Source: Ga0077554 sp046590885 (GTDB taxonomy: Bacteria > Pseudomonadota > Gammaproteobacteria > Ga0077554 > Ga007554). Taken from it: a stretch of DNA of 31,766 nucleotides. The notes below the pieces were generated by a model. The model saw nothing but the letters and a program-made list of their open reading frames with translations, had not been told where the DNA came from and did not search any database. How positions within the stretch are numbered: position 1 is the stretch's first letter; the number at the start of each line of letters is the position of its first letter. Below are positions 1 to 7,218 of this stretch, piece by piece. The stretch is from the NCBI GenBank assembly GCA_046590885.1, contig JBKJTS010000032.1, forward strand, positions 1-31,766. The letters run 5' to 3'. Both the position numbers and the translations under genes were made by a program.

Positions 1-41
1 ATCAATCACTGTCATCTCGCTTTATATAACCCAACCAAAGC

Positions 42-83
42 ATGTCATTTCGCCACGCCTGCGCAAGCGCGGCGAAATGACAT
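42..83. repeat. Long inverted repeat after ribF
   Basis: The arms 42-54 and 71-83 are perfectly complementary (13 bp, ATGTCATTTCGCC), followed after one mismatch by three more pairs, with an 8-nt loop. It abuts the ribF stop codon, so it may end or stabilise the ribF mRNA, but no T-run follows on either strand. The core GTCATTTCG recurs at 29060-29068. It is more likely a dispersed palindromic repeat that also serves as a 3' hairpin than a canonical terminator. Confidence 0.6.
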
Positions 84-84
84 A

Positions 85-1095
85 TTAATTAAAAGTTAGT
101 GGGTCTCTTTTCTCAAAGAAATCGCGCGCCTGTTGCGCGTCAATGTGTATCTGTTGTTTCAGGTCATCCAGCGATGCAAAACGCTGTTCGTCACGCAGCC
201 GGTGCAAGAAGTCCACTTGCACATACCGACCATAGATATCCTGCGTAAAATCGAACAAATGTACTTCAAGTACCACGGCGGTGCCCCCTACGGTAGGCCG
301 AGTACCCACATTCGCAATGCCCGCCAATGGCTCACCGTCGAACCCAAACATTTCTACTGCAAATACACCCTGCACGGGTGTGGCACGGCGATGCACATAA
401 ATATTTGCGGTAGGAAAACCAATCGAGCGGCCACGCTGCGCACCGCGGGCCACGCGCCCGCTCATACGATACGGCCGGCCCAACAATTTTTCTGCGGTAC
501 CAAGATCGCCTTCTGCCAACGCTGCACGAATACGGGTACTACTGACGCGTGCACCCTCAATGCTGAAGGTGTGCCGGTTCACCACCTGGAAGCCAAACTC
601 CAAACCCGCCGCCTTGAGCATGGCAAAATCACCTTGGCGCTGCTTGCCAAAACGAAAGTCATCCCCTACCACCAGATAGCGCACATCCAGTCCATCGACC
701 AGTACGGTACGAATAAACTCCTGTGCGCTAGTGTCCGCCAGTGCCGCATTAAAGTGCAGGCACAACACCTTGTCAACTGAGTAGCGGCGCAACACCTGCA
801 CTTTTTCTCTAAAGCGCGTCAAGCGTGGCGGCACACCCCCACGCGCACCGGGCAGGACGCCCAAGTGCGGTGAGTGCAGGGATGCACAGGAACCGCCAAA
901 ATATTCCTGCGGATAGGGTTCAAAGGTGATCACCACCGCTGGCAGATGCAGCTCAGCAGCTTTTTCTGCCAACTGCCCCAATACCGCCTGATGGCCAAGA
1001 TGCACGCCATCAAAATTACCAATAGTCGCCACACAACCACGCGGCCGATCAAGACTATGCGAGTGGAGATTCACCAGGCTGCGTATCAGTTCCAT
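85..1095 (-). CDS. ribF: Bifunctional riboflavin kinase / FAD synthetase
   Basis: Makes FMN from riboflavin and then FAD from FMN, in the cytoplasm. The N-terminal nucleotidyltransferase domain has GNFDGVHLGHQ at about residues 26-36 and SSTRIR at about 185-190. The C-terminal kinase domain has RSIGFPTANIYV at about 223-234. I chose the ATG at 1095 because MELIRSLVNLH matches the usual RibF N-terminus; the frame is open further upstream, but that would run into murJ. The gene lies 31 nt after murJ on the same strand, the usual murJ-ribF order. At 336 aa it is longer than the common 305-315. The excess is an 18-aa or so insert at about residues 66-88 (between EYFGG and PPRLTRFREK) whose DNA is palindromic and resembles the tail of bfd (see findings). 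The insert lies in a loop before a conserved segment, so the enzyme is probably still active. Confidence 0.95.
   Translation of the reverse strand: MELIRSLVNLHSHSLDRPRGCVATIGNFDGVHLGHQAVLGQLAEKAAELHLPAVVITFEPYPQEYFGGSCASLHSPHLGVLPGARGGVPPRLTRFREKVQVLRRYSVDKVLCLHFNAALADTSAQEFIRTVLVDGLDVRYLVVGDDFRFGKQRQGDFAMLKAAGLEFGFQVVNRHTFSIEGARVSSTRIRAALAEGDLGTAEKLLGRPYRMSGRVARGAQRGRSIGFPTANIYVHRRATPVQGVFAVEMFGFDGEPLAGIANVGTRPTVGGTAVVLEVHLFDFTQDIYGRYVQVDFLHRLRDEQRFASLDDLKQQIHIDAQQARDFFEKRDPLTFN
840..893. repeat. Palindromic repeat inserted inside ribF
   Basis: This stretch encodes the extra segment of RibF. It contains two adjacent small palindromes, GTGCAGGGATGCAC (874-887) and GGGCAGGACGCCC (850-862), joined by AAGTGCGGTGA. 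A related arrangement, with AAGTGCCGCGAG and GCGCAGAATGCGC, occurs at 15918-15965 in the tail of bfd. Read as a mobile palindromic repeat that kept the reading frame open. Confidence 0.5.
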
Positions 1096-1126
1096 AGAGT
1101 CACTTACAAAAAATGAATTATACCAT

Positions 1127-2662
1127 TCATTTAGCTTTGGACCGGAAATGGTGATAACGCACCCCAGTGATCCACAGGCAGGCAAAATAACTCACTGAGC
1201 CTGCTACCACCCATAACATCAAATGCATCACGCGCTCCATGGCACGCCACTGCCCCCAGCTCATCCAGTCACCCACACCCCACCACAACAGCGCGCCCAT
1301 CATCGTATTAGCGAATACCACTTGCACCATCAAACGCACCCAGCCGGGCTCAGGCGTGTAGACACCCGCGCGACGTAAGGCACGATACAGCAGTGCGGCA
1401 TTTAAAAATGCTACCAATGATGACGACAGCGCCAGGCCCGCGTGGGCCAGCGGGAATACCAGCGCCAGCTTGACGACCATGCCAATACCGAGGGCGAGCA
1501 GGCCAATCCGCACCGGCGTACGCGTGTCCTGACGCGCAAAAAATCCTGGCGCCAGCACCTTGATTAACATAAACGCGAGCAGACCTAAGCCATAGGCCAT
1601 CAAGCTGCGCGACGACATTTCCACATCATGTGCAGTAAATTTGCCATACTGGAACATCGTCACCAGCAAGGGCCCAGCCAGTATCAGCAAGCCCACTGTA
1701 GCGGGCATACCCACCAGCATCACCCAGCGCAGCCCCCAGTCCAGAGTATGCGAAAACGCCAGCGGTGATGCCTGTGCATGTTTTTGCGACAGGCTAGGCA
1801 AGATCACCGTCGCCAGCGCTACCCCAAACACCCCCAGCGGAAACTCCACCAGACGGTCCGAGTAATACAGCCATGACACACTGCCAGTCACCAGAAACGA
1901 GGCTATCAGCGTATCAATCAACAGACTCACCTGCGCTACCGACGAACCAAACAAACTGGGCAACATCAACTTGAGAATACGCTGCACTCCCTCCTGTGCC
2001 CACCCCCAGCGCGGCCGCGGCAGCAGGCGCAGACGGTGCAAAAATGGCACTTGAAACAGCAACTGCACTACCCCGGCGATGAACACTCCCCATGCCAGCG
2101 CTACCACCGGATCATCCATCAGCGGTGCCAGCCACAATGCCGTAGCGATCATCGCCAGATTCAGAAACACTGGCGTCAATGCCGGTACACTGAACCGCCC
2201 ATAGGTGTTGAGAATGCCCCCCGCAAACGCAGTGAGCGAGATAAAAAATATGTAGGGGAAGGTAATGCGCAGCATTTCCACAGTTAGATTATATTTGTGT
2301 GGCTCATCCAGAAATCCTGGCGCAAACACCATGATCAAAAAAGGGGCGGTGATAATTCCTACCAACGTAATCAGAAACAGCAAACCTCCCAGCGTCCCCG
2401 CTACATCATCGGCAAGTTTTTTTACTTCGTCATGCTGACGCTGGGTTTTATATTCGGTCAACACCGGCACGAAGGCTTGTGAAAACGAACCTTCGGCAAA
2501 CAGACGGCGCAGGAAATTGGGAATGCGAAAAGCCACAAAAAAGGCGTCGGTGGCCGCTCCGGCACCGAACACGCGCGCAATTACCATGTCCCGCACGAAA
2601 CCCAGCACACGCGAAATCATGGTCATGCCACTGACCGTGGCGGTAGACCTTAACAAACCCAT
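1127..2662 (-). CDS. murJ: Lipid II flippase MurJ
   Basis: Integral inner-membrane protein of the MATE/MOP superfamily that moves the peptidoglycan precursor lipid II to the periplasmic face. The 511-aa length is normal and the whole chain is a series of hydrophobic helices, as expected for the 14-helix MurJ fold. The N-terminal region shows the family signature around RRLFAEGSFSQAFVPV (about residues 52-67) and an early Arg-rich stretch. It is divergent from rpsT and followed by ribF, an arrangement common in Gammaproteobacteria. The start is an ATG at 2662 with only a weak purine stretch (GTAAGA) upstream. Confidence 0.95.
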   Translation of the reverse strand: MGLLRSTATVSGMTMISRVLGFVRDMVIARVFGAGAATDAFFVAFRIPNFLRRLFAEGSFSQAFVPVLTEYKTQRQHDEVKKLADDVAGTLGGLLFLITLVGIITAPFLIMVFAPGFLDEPHKYNLTVEMLRITFPYIFFISLTAFAGGILNTYGRFSVPALTPVFLNLAMIATALWLAPLMDDPVVALAWGVFIAGVVQLLFQVPFLHRLRLLPRPRWGWAQEGVQRILKLMLPSLFGSSVAQVSLLIDTLIASFLVTGSVSWLYYSDRLVEFPLGVFGVALATVILPSLSQKHAQASPLAFSHTLDWGLRWVMLVGMPATVGLLILAGPLLVTMFQYGKFTAHDVEMSSRSLMAYGLGLLAFMLIKVLAPGFFARQDTRTPVRIGLLALGIGMVVKLALVFPLAHAGLALSSSLVAFLNAALLYRALRRAGVYTPEPGWVRLMVQVVFANTMMGALLWWGVGDWMSWGQWRAMERVMHLMLWVVAGSVSYFACLWITGVRYHHFRSKAK

Positions 2663-2804
2663 AGTGTCTTACCCATTACTCGCTGCAATATTACAACGCG
2701 CATCATACCTTGTGCGCCGTCTGCCTGACAGCAATAAAATAGTAATGGCAACTGATATAACAGGGGGATAATCAATAGCATACGCTTTTTAATAACTCGT
2801 CGTA

Positions 2805-2833
2805 TTGACGGAATAGCAGGAAATATGGATAAT
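2805..2833 (+). promoter_or_regulatory. Predicted sigma70 promoter of rpsT
   Basis: TTGACG (2805-2810) and GATAAT (2828-2833) are separated by exactly 17 nt, a near-consensus sigma70 promoter about 90 nt before the rpsT start. The intervening leader would be the site of any S20 control. Confidence 0.6.
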
Positions 2834-2925
2834 ACGAGGTTTACTACGCCAAAAATGGTCTGCTCATAAAGAGACGCTCGTGTGCATGCCACACAGCGGC
2901 TATCAAATTTTCAGGAGTTACAACG

Positions 2926-3192
2926 TTGGCCAACACTGCACAAGCTAAAAAACGCGTCCGTCAAGCAGACGCACATCGTGAACAGAACACCGGCATGCGC
3001 TCTTCTGTGCGCACTGCGATCAAAAAGGTCGTCGCCACCATAGAAGCAGGTGATAAAACCGCAGCACAAACCGCCTACGCCAACGCTGTACCTGTTATTG
3101 ACAGAATGGCGCGCAAAGGTTTGATTGACAAGAATAAGGCCGCCCGCCACAAAAGCCGCCTGAATCAGCACATCAAAGCCTTGCAGGCCTGA
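2926..3192 (+). CDS. rpsT: 30S ribosomal protein S20
   Basis: Small basic protein that binds 16S rRNA in the body of the 30S subunit. The 88-aa chain starts MANTAQAKKRVRQADAHRE and ends in KSRLNQHIKALQA, typical of S20. The start codon is UUG at 2926, supported by a good Shine-Dalgarno AGGAG at 2913-2917 eight nt upstream; no ATG is available nearby that would keep the conserved N-terminus. E. coli rpsT also uses UUG, and its S20 represses its own translation, so the rare start is probably part of the same control. It is transcribed away from murJ and ends in a terminator at 3201-3230. Confidence 0.95.
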   Translation: MANTAQAKKRVRQADAHREQNTGMRSSVRTAIKKVVATIEAGDKTAAQTAYANAVPVIDRMARKGLIDKNKAARHKSRLNQHIKALQA

Positions 3193-3200
3193 AACCCGAC

Positions 3201-3230
3201 AGGCTACCCGATTGCGGGTGGCTTGGTTTT
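3201..3230 (+). terminator. Rho-independent terminator of rpsT
   Basis: Stem AGGCTACCCG (3201-3210) pairs with CGGGTGGCTT (3215-3224) through an ATTG loop with two wobble pairs. TTGGTTTT follows. It begins nine nt after the rpsT stop codon. Confidence 0.8.
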
Positions 3231-3241
3231 AACAAAGGCTA

Positions 3242-3257
3242 GCAGTCAGTCGACTGC
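3242..3257. repeat. Short hairpin in the rpsT-proB gap
   Basis: GCAGTC (3242-3247) and GACTGC (3252-3257) form a 6-bp stem around AGTC. No T-run follows. Function unknown. Confidence 0.4.
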
Positions 3258-3275
3258 ATGCCGAACACCTTGCCT

Positions 3276-3308
3276 CTACTGTCGGTCCGCACTCGCACCC
3301 GACAGTAG
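3276..3308. repeat. Perfect 10-bp inverted repeat
   Basis: CTACTGTCGG (3276-3285) and CCGACAGTAG (3299-3308) are exact reverse complements around a 13-nt loop. There is no T-run on either side, so it is not a typical intrinsic terminator. It lies between the convergent rpsT and proB genes. Confidence 0.6.
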
Positions 3309-3496
3309 CAAGACTTGGGCGGCGCTACTCAGCCAGAACCTTCCATCACACTTCGTCAAAATAGACAGCAAGGTCTCATGCTGGCTTTCGCCAAAAATTT
3401 CGCTGCGTAAGCTGCTGTTGTCGATCTGCCCATTTTGACTGCATAACGCAGTTAACCAGATCAGTTTTTTAGGTATTCGTCGAACTCGTGGCTCAT
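3276..3496 (-). pseudogene. Possible broken small ORF with a slippery A-run
   Basis: On the minus strand an ATG at 3496 opens MSHEFDEYLKN and stops at TGA (3461-3463). The -1 frame is open from just before that ATG to a TAG at 3276-3278 and would give about 70 aa including SLRSEIFGESQHETLLSIL and DGRFWLSSAAQVLLLSG. The two frames join at CTA AAA AAC, which is the canonical -1 heptamer A AAA AAC in phase. It could be a decayed gene with an indel in the A-run, a programmed frameshift, or chance: the gap is short and I recognise no family. The stop codon lies in the 10-bp inverted repeat at 3276-3308. Confidence 0.3.
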
Positions 3497-3500
3497 ATCA

Positions 3501-3642
3501 AGGGTGCCTCTATAAATTCGATTAAGACGCGAGGGGCAAGGCGGAAATGGGCGAAAAAGCGGGGTGTACACGGAGTACATGAGCATTTCGAGCCCATTTC
3601 CAACGCCGCCATCGTGGCTTCAGCGGATTGATAAAGGTGCCT
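3501..3642. repeat. Dispersed hairpin repeat, copy A
   Basis: A unit of about 140 nt. It is bounded by the direct repeats AGGGTGCCT (3501-3509) and AAGGTGCCT (3634-3642) and has nested palindromes: GGAAATGGGC (3543-3552) with GCCCATTTCC (3592-3601), and TGTAC (3565-3569) with GTACA (3575-3579). A diverged copy of its right half lies at about 16784-16862. It touches the 3' end of proB. The architecture suggests a non-coding palindromic repeat; it may fold as a 3' hairpin for the proB mRNA. Confidence 0.55.
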
Positions 3643-4764
3643 TCAACTCAACACCAGATTATCGCGGTGCATCAGTTCGGTTTCATCTACATAGCCCAGT
3701 AACTCTTCGATTTTGTCGCTCGGCTGGCGCATGATTTTACGCGACTCGGCGGCACTGTAATTCACTAGTCCGCGTGCGATTTCCGTGCCGTCTTCACTGA
3801 TACACGCTACCAGTTCGCCCCGCCCAAATTCGCCTTCGACTGCAATCACACCCACCGGCAGCAAGCTACACCCAGCTTCGCGCAGCACGCGCGCTGCTCC
3901 GGCATCCAAAATTACGCGCCCCCGCACCTGCAGCTGACCCGCCAACCATTGCTTGCGTGCTGCCATGGTTTCCTGCCCTGGCAGTAGCATAGTACCAACG
4001 CGCTCCCCGGCCAAAATACGCTGCAATATCGCATCTTCACGGCCATAAGCGATCAATGTGGCCGCACCGGACGCGGCTGCGCGGGCGGCGGCGCGCACTT
4101 TGGTGAGCATGCCGCCGCGGCCCAGACTGCCCACGCCCCCAGCACCGGCCATGCGCTCCAATGCCGGGTTGCCAGCCTGCGCCTCGTGAATCAACTGGGC
4201 ATCAGGATTCTGGCGCGGATCCTGATCGTACATGCCGGGCTGATCGGTGAGCAACACCAGCAGGTCAGCCTCGATCAGATTTGTCACCAAGGCGGCCAGC
4301 GTATCGTTATCACCAAAGCGGATTTCTTCCACCGCCACGGTGTCGTTTTCGTTAATCACCGGTACAACGCCCAGCGCCAGCAAGGTGCGTAATGTGCTGC
4401 GCGCATTAAGATAACGCTGTCGATCGGCGAGATCATCGTGAGTAAGCAGAATTTGCGCGGTGCGTATATTGTGTTTCTGAAAAGAGGTTTCATAGGTCTG
4501 CACCAGACCCATCTGCCCGACTGCGGCGGCCGCCTGAAGTTCATGTAAGGCATGCGGGCGACGCTCCCAGCCAAGGCGTTTCATGCCTTCGGCAACAGCG
4601 CCAGAAGACACCAATACGACCTCGACGCCCACCTGACGCAAGGCAGCAATTTGTACCGCCCATGCACCTATCAAGGTTTCATCAAGGCCACGGCCATTGT
4701 TAGTAAGCAGCGAGCTGCCCACTTTGATGACCCAGCGTTTTGCGGTGTGTTGTCGATTGTTCAT
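3643..4764 (-). CDS. proB: Glutamate 5-kinase
   Basis: First step of proline synthesis: ATP-dependent phosphorylation of glutamate. It acts in the cytoplasm with ProA (not in this window) and is feedback-inhibited by proline in the family. The amino-acid-kinase domain spans about residues 9-260, with KVGSSLL (14-20), VSSGAVAEG (52-60), NENDTV (138-143) and FGDNDTL (150-156). A C-terminal PUA domain follows to residue 373. Length matches the E. coli enzyme (367). It is convergent with rpsT as in many Gammaproteobacteria. The usual upstream partner obgE is absent. A short frame, open back to a TGA 28 codons upstream, ends in TGA overlapping the proB ATG as ATGA (4761-4764), which could be the relic of a coupled upstream gene. 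No clear Shine-Dalgarno is visible. Confidence 0.95.
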   Translation of the reverse strand: MNNRQHTAKRWVIKVGSSLLTNNGRGLDETLIGAWAVQIAALRQVGVEVVLVSSGAVAEGMKRLGWERRPHALHELQAAAAVGQMGLVQTYETSFQKHNIRTAQILLTHDDLADRQRYLNARSTLRTLLALGVVPVINENDTVAVEEIRFGDNDTLAALVTNLIEADLLVLLTDQPGMYDQDPRQNPDAQLIHEAQAGNPALERMAGAGGVGSLGRGGMLTKVRAAARAAASGAATLIAYGREDAILQRILAGERVGTMLLPGQETMAARKQWLAGQLQVRGRVILDAGAARVLREAGCSLLPVGVIAVEGEFGRGELVACISEDGTEIARGLVNYSAAESRKIMRQPSDKIEELLGYVDETELMHRDNLVLS

Positions 4765-4946
4765 GATGCATCAGCCCAACTGAAAACGGCCAGATTTCTC
4801 GGTAATTGCTCCATACCTTGTTCTACTTCCTGAATCGCGACAGCTCAGCGGTGTGCTCTTGCATTGCTCTACTTTCTACAATCCATGGGCGGTCGCATGC
4901 AGTCATCCCTGCGGTCGAATGGCCGTAAAGAGACCCACCAAGGAAA

Positions 4947-5372
4947 TTATTTAACGGTAATGGTAATCACTTTTGAAATCACTGCTGGATGGTGCGGGAC
5001 ATGGTTGCCGTCGCCCAACAGTAATTGCAGAGTATGCTTGCCTGGGGTAAGCGTTAGTGTGGCTTCGGTTTGTCCACCTCCAAAGTGCATATGATTAGCG
5101 TCTTTGGGAATGGGTTGATTCAGAACAGGCAACTCGGCGTCAACCAACAGGTGATGGTGGCCAGTGTTAGGTATTTGCGTACCAGCTTTGGCCACATCCA
5201 TGCCCTTGATGCCAAATTTTATGACCACCGGATTAGTGACTTCTTCACCGTCTTTGGGGGCCACAATAAACACTTCAGCATTATCCGGAGAAGGGCTTCT
5301 GTCTCCGGCATGGGCCATCAGCGGCAATACGACAACCAACATGGCAACTAGCGATCTTGATATAAAGTTCAT
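4947..5372 (-). CDS. Secreted DUF4399 protein
   Basis: A 141-aa protein with a Sec signal peptide (about residues 1-22, ending LMAHA) and one mature domain that looks like the DUF4399 family, mainly known from Proteobacteria and of unknown role. The mature part is rich in histidines: NTGHHHLLVD and NHMHFGGGQ, plus NHVPHHP near the C-terminus. These could bind a metal, but that is inference. The ATG at 5372 is chosen because AAGGAG lies nine nt upstream and the signal peptide begins there; the longer open frame has no such support. It sits 52 nt after purT on the same strand and may be read through from the grx-purT transcript. Confidence 0.8.
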   Translation of the reverse strand: MNFISRSLVAMLVVVLPLMAHAGDRSPSPDNAEVFIVAPKDGEEVTNPVVIKFGIKGMDVAKAGTQIPNTGHHHLLVDAELPVLNQPIPKDANHMHFGGGQTEATLTLTPGKHTLQLLLGDGNHVPHHPAVISKVITITVK

Positions 5373-5424
5373 AATGACTCCTTCAGTGAAAATTCCAAAC
5401 AACGCGATGATAGTTTCTGTATAA

Positions 5425-6633
5425 CTAACCCGGCACAGGTCGTACTTTGCTGGCGGCGAGTTTGGCACGACTGCGCGCTTCGTCGGTGGTGATGCCATTA
5501 GCCAGCGCTACACCCATGCGCCGTCGCGCAAATGACTCGGGCTTGCCAAACAAACGTAGGTCCGTCTGCGGCACGCGCAGGGCCTCGTCTACACCCTCGA
5601 AGACGATCCCCGTCGCTTCAAGCTCTCCATAAATCACGGCACTGGCACCTGCATCACCACCCGGGCGCATCTGCGTCGTCACCCCCAAACCCAAAATCGC
5701 CCGCGCATGTAACTCAAACTCGTTCTGTACCTGACTGATCATCGTCACCATGCCGGTGTCATGCGGACGTGGGCTGACTTCACTGAACCAGACGTGGTCG
5801 CCTTTGACAAATAATTCAACACCAAATATACCACGTCCACCGAGATTATCTGTCACCGCTCTGGCAATCTGCTGTGCGCGCTGTAATGCCGGCGCGCTCA
5901 TTGATTGCGGCTGCCAGCTTTCGACATAATCACCCTGCACCTGTACATGACCGATGGGTTCACAGAAACTCGTTTCAATATCTCCCGCTGCACCCCGCGC
6001 GCGCACTGTCAGTAGGGTGATCTCAAAATCAAACTGGATCATCTCTTCAACAATTACCCGACCATGCTTCACACGTCCGCCGCTCATGGCGTAATCCCAG
6101 GCTTTTTCCACATCTTCCGGCTCGGGCACGGTGGACTGGCCTTTCCCTGACGACGACATCACGGGTTTGATGATACAGGGATAACCGACACCACCATCTA
6201 TAGCCATTTTCAATTCATTGAGACTGTCGGCAAACGCATAGCGGGAGGTCGGCAATTCCAGAGTTTCAGCGGCCAGGCGTCGAATTCCTTCGCGATTCAT
6301 GGTGAGTTGCGCGGCACGGGCCGTGGGAATAACTTCGGCCAGACTTTCACGCTCGATCTGCAGCAACATATCGGTGGCAATTGCTTCGATTTCCGGCACG
6401 ATAATGTGCGGTCGCTCCTGCTGCACCAGGGCGCGCAATGCCGTGCCATCAGCCATGTTAATAACATGCGCACGATGCGCGACCTGATGCCCGGGAGCAT
6501 TGGGATAACGATCCACCGCAATCACTTCTACACCCAGACGTTGCAAGGCAATAATGACCTCCTTGCCCAGCTCACCACTACCCAGCAACATCACACGCAG
6601 AGCACTGGGACTTAATGGGGTGCCGATTTTCAT
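5425..6633 (-). CDS. purT: Formate-dependent phosphoribosylglycinamide formyltransferase 2
   Basis: ATP-grasp enzyme that formylates GAR using formate and ATP, the third step of de novo purine synthesis, as an alternative to the folate-dependent PurN. The 402-aa chain has an N-terminal Rossmann-like part (MLLGSGELGKEVIIALQRLG), an ATP-grasp core (IIKPVMSSSGKGQS, VEEMIQFDFEITLLT) and the family-typical FGVELFVKGDHVWFSEVSPR. E. coli PurT is 392 aa. The start ATG at 6633 overlaps the TGA of the upstream glutaredoxin gene by four bases (ATGA), indicating translational coupling. Confidence 0.95.
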   Translation of the reverse strand: MKIGTPLSPSALRVMLLGSGELGKEVIIALQRLGVEVIAVDRYPNAPGHQVAHRAHVINMADGTALRALVQQERPHIIVPEIEAIATDMLLQIERESLAEVIPTARAAQLTMNREGIRRLAAETLELPTSRYAFADSLNELKMAIDGGVGYPCIIKPVMSSSGKGQSTVPEPEDVEKAWDYAMSGGRVKHGRVIVEEMIQFDFEITLLTVRARGAAGDIETSFCEPIGHVQVQGDYVESWQPQSMSAPALQRAQQIARAVTDNLGGRGIFGVELFVKGDHVWFSEVSPRPHDTGMVTMISQVQNEFELHARAILGLGVTTQMRPGGDAGASAVIYGELEATGIVFEGVDEALRVPQTDLRLFGKPESFARRRMGVALANGITTDEARSRAKLAASKVRPVPG

Positions 6634-6947
6634 GGACTCAATTTAGGAGAAGATGGCTGAGACGGCTCTGCGAGCAACGCGTCGAGCTCACCTCGCCGGT
6701 TTAACTCATTAAGATCATCAAACCCACCAATGTGCCGGTCATTGATAAAAATCTGGGGCACGCTACGCTGCCCGAAAGTGCGTTGAACCATATGCTGACG
6801 TGCTTCGCTGTCAAATCCAACGTTATATTCCACATAGGGGGCGCCCTTATGTCTGAGCAGCGACTTGGCCCGTACACAATAGGGACAAATCGACGTGGAG
6901 TAGATCTCTATGTGCGCATGTACCTTATTTTGGTTGGAATTTTGCAT
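6630..6947 (-). CDS. Glutaredoxin (GrxC-like)
   Basis: Dithiol glutaredoxin that reduces disulfides and mixed glutathione disulfides in the cytoplasm. CPYC is at residues 21-24, the cis-proline SVPQ at 62-65 and the glutathione-binding GGFDDL at 74-79. From the ATG at 6947 the protein is 105 aa: a normal 85-aa or so core plus a Ser/Pro-rich tail. A TTG further upstream (6995) is open but would add an unneeded leader. The gene overlaps purT by ATGA, so the two form an operon. The Ser/Pro tail is unusual but is directly tied to the overlap, and may simply reflect selection for coupling. Confidence 0.9.
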   Translation of the reverse strand: MQNSNQNKVHAHIEIYSTSICPYCVRAKSLLRHKGAPYVEYNVGFDSEARQHMVQRTFGQRSVPQIFINDRHIGGFDDLNELNRRGELDALLAEPSQPSSPKLSP

Positions 6948-7098
6948 TGACTGTTGGCTATAGGCGTAAGTAGGCAAGGAAGAACAGTATACCAAAATAG
7001 CAGGATTAAAAAATGCATTCGCCGCACAGTCAAGGGATAAAATCCAGGGAAATAGCTATTCAAGGTGCCAGATATATATCTTAGCATACTGCAAGTTA

Positions 7099-7127
7099 TT
7101 GACTCTGTGCTCATATAGGAGTATTGA
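7099..7127 (+). promoter_or_regulatory. Candidate promoter of the HMA-like gene
   Basis: TTGACT (7099-7104) and TATTGA (7122-7127) with a 17-nt spacer. The -10 is imperfect. It is about 90 nt before the gene start, leaving a structured leader. Confidence 0.35.
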
Positions 7128-7200
7128 TAGGGTAGCCGGCCGAAAGGCGCCCGCAAAGGGACCTAGTTATTTTTAACACGCAGGTATGAAACCCCCAACA
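7122..7200 (+). promoter_or_regulatory. Riboswitch-like leader (possible c-di-GMP-I/GEMM relative)
   Basis: The leader contains, in order, GATAGGGTAGCC, a GAAA tetraloop in GGCCGAAAGGC, CGCAAAGGG and then ACCT...AGGT able to pair across about 18 nt. The order and the CGCAAAG and GAAA elements resemble the class I c-di-GMP aptamer. However, several otherwise conserved positions differ, the stem around GAAA has only 3 sure pairs, and the candidate promoter would start transcription inside the element. Held as a weak candidate. Confidence 0.2.
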
Positions 7201-7218
7201 TCATCAAAGAGGCAAACT

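Noticed and set aside
133..780. 215-codon plus-strand frame opposite ribF
   Set aside because: It is fully antisense to a strongly conserved gene and its protein has no sensible family features.
2650..2892. 80-codon minus-strand frame with a hydrophobic stretch before murJ
   Set aside because: It runs through the rpsT promoter region and overlaps the murJ start; no ribosome-binding site, so a chance frame is more likely.
3430..3470. Terminator for rpsT formed by ACTGC...GCAGT and a later T6
   Set aside because: The T-run starts 12 nt after the stem, too far for intrinsic termination; a good terminator already exists at 3201-3230.
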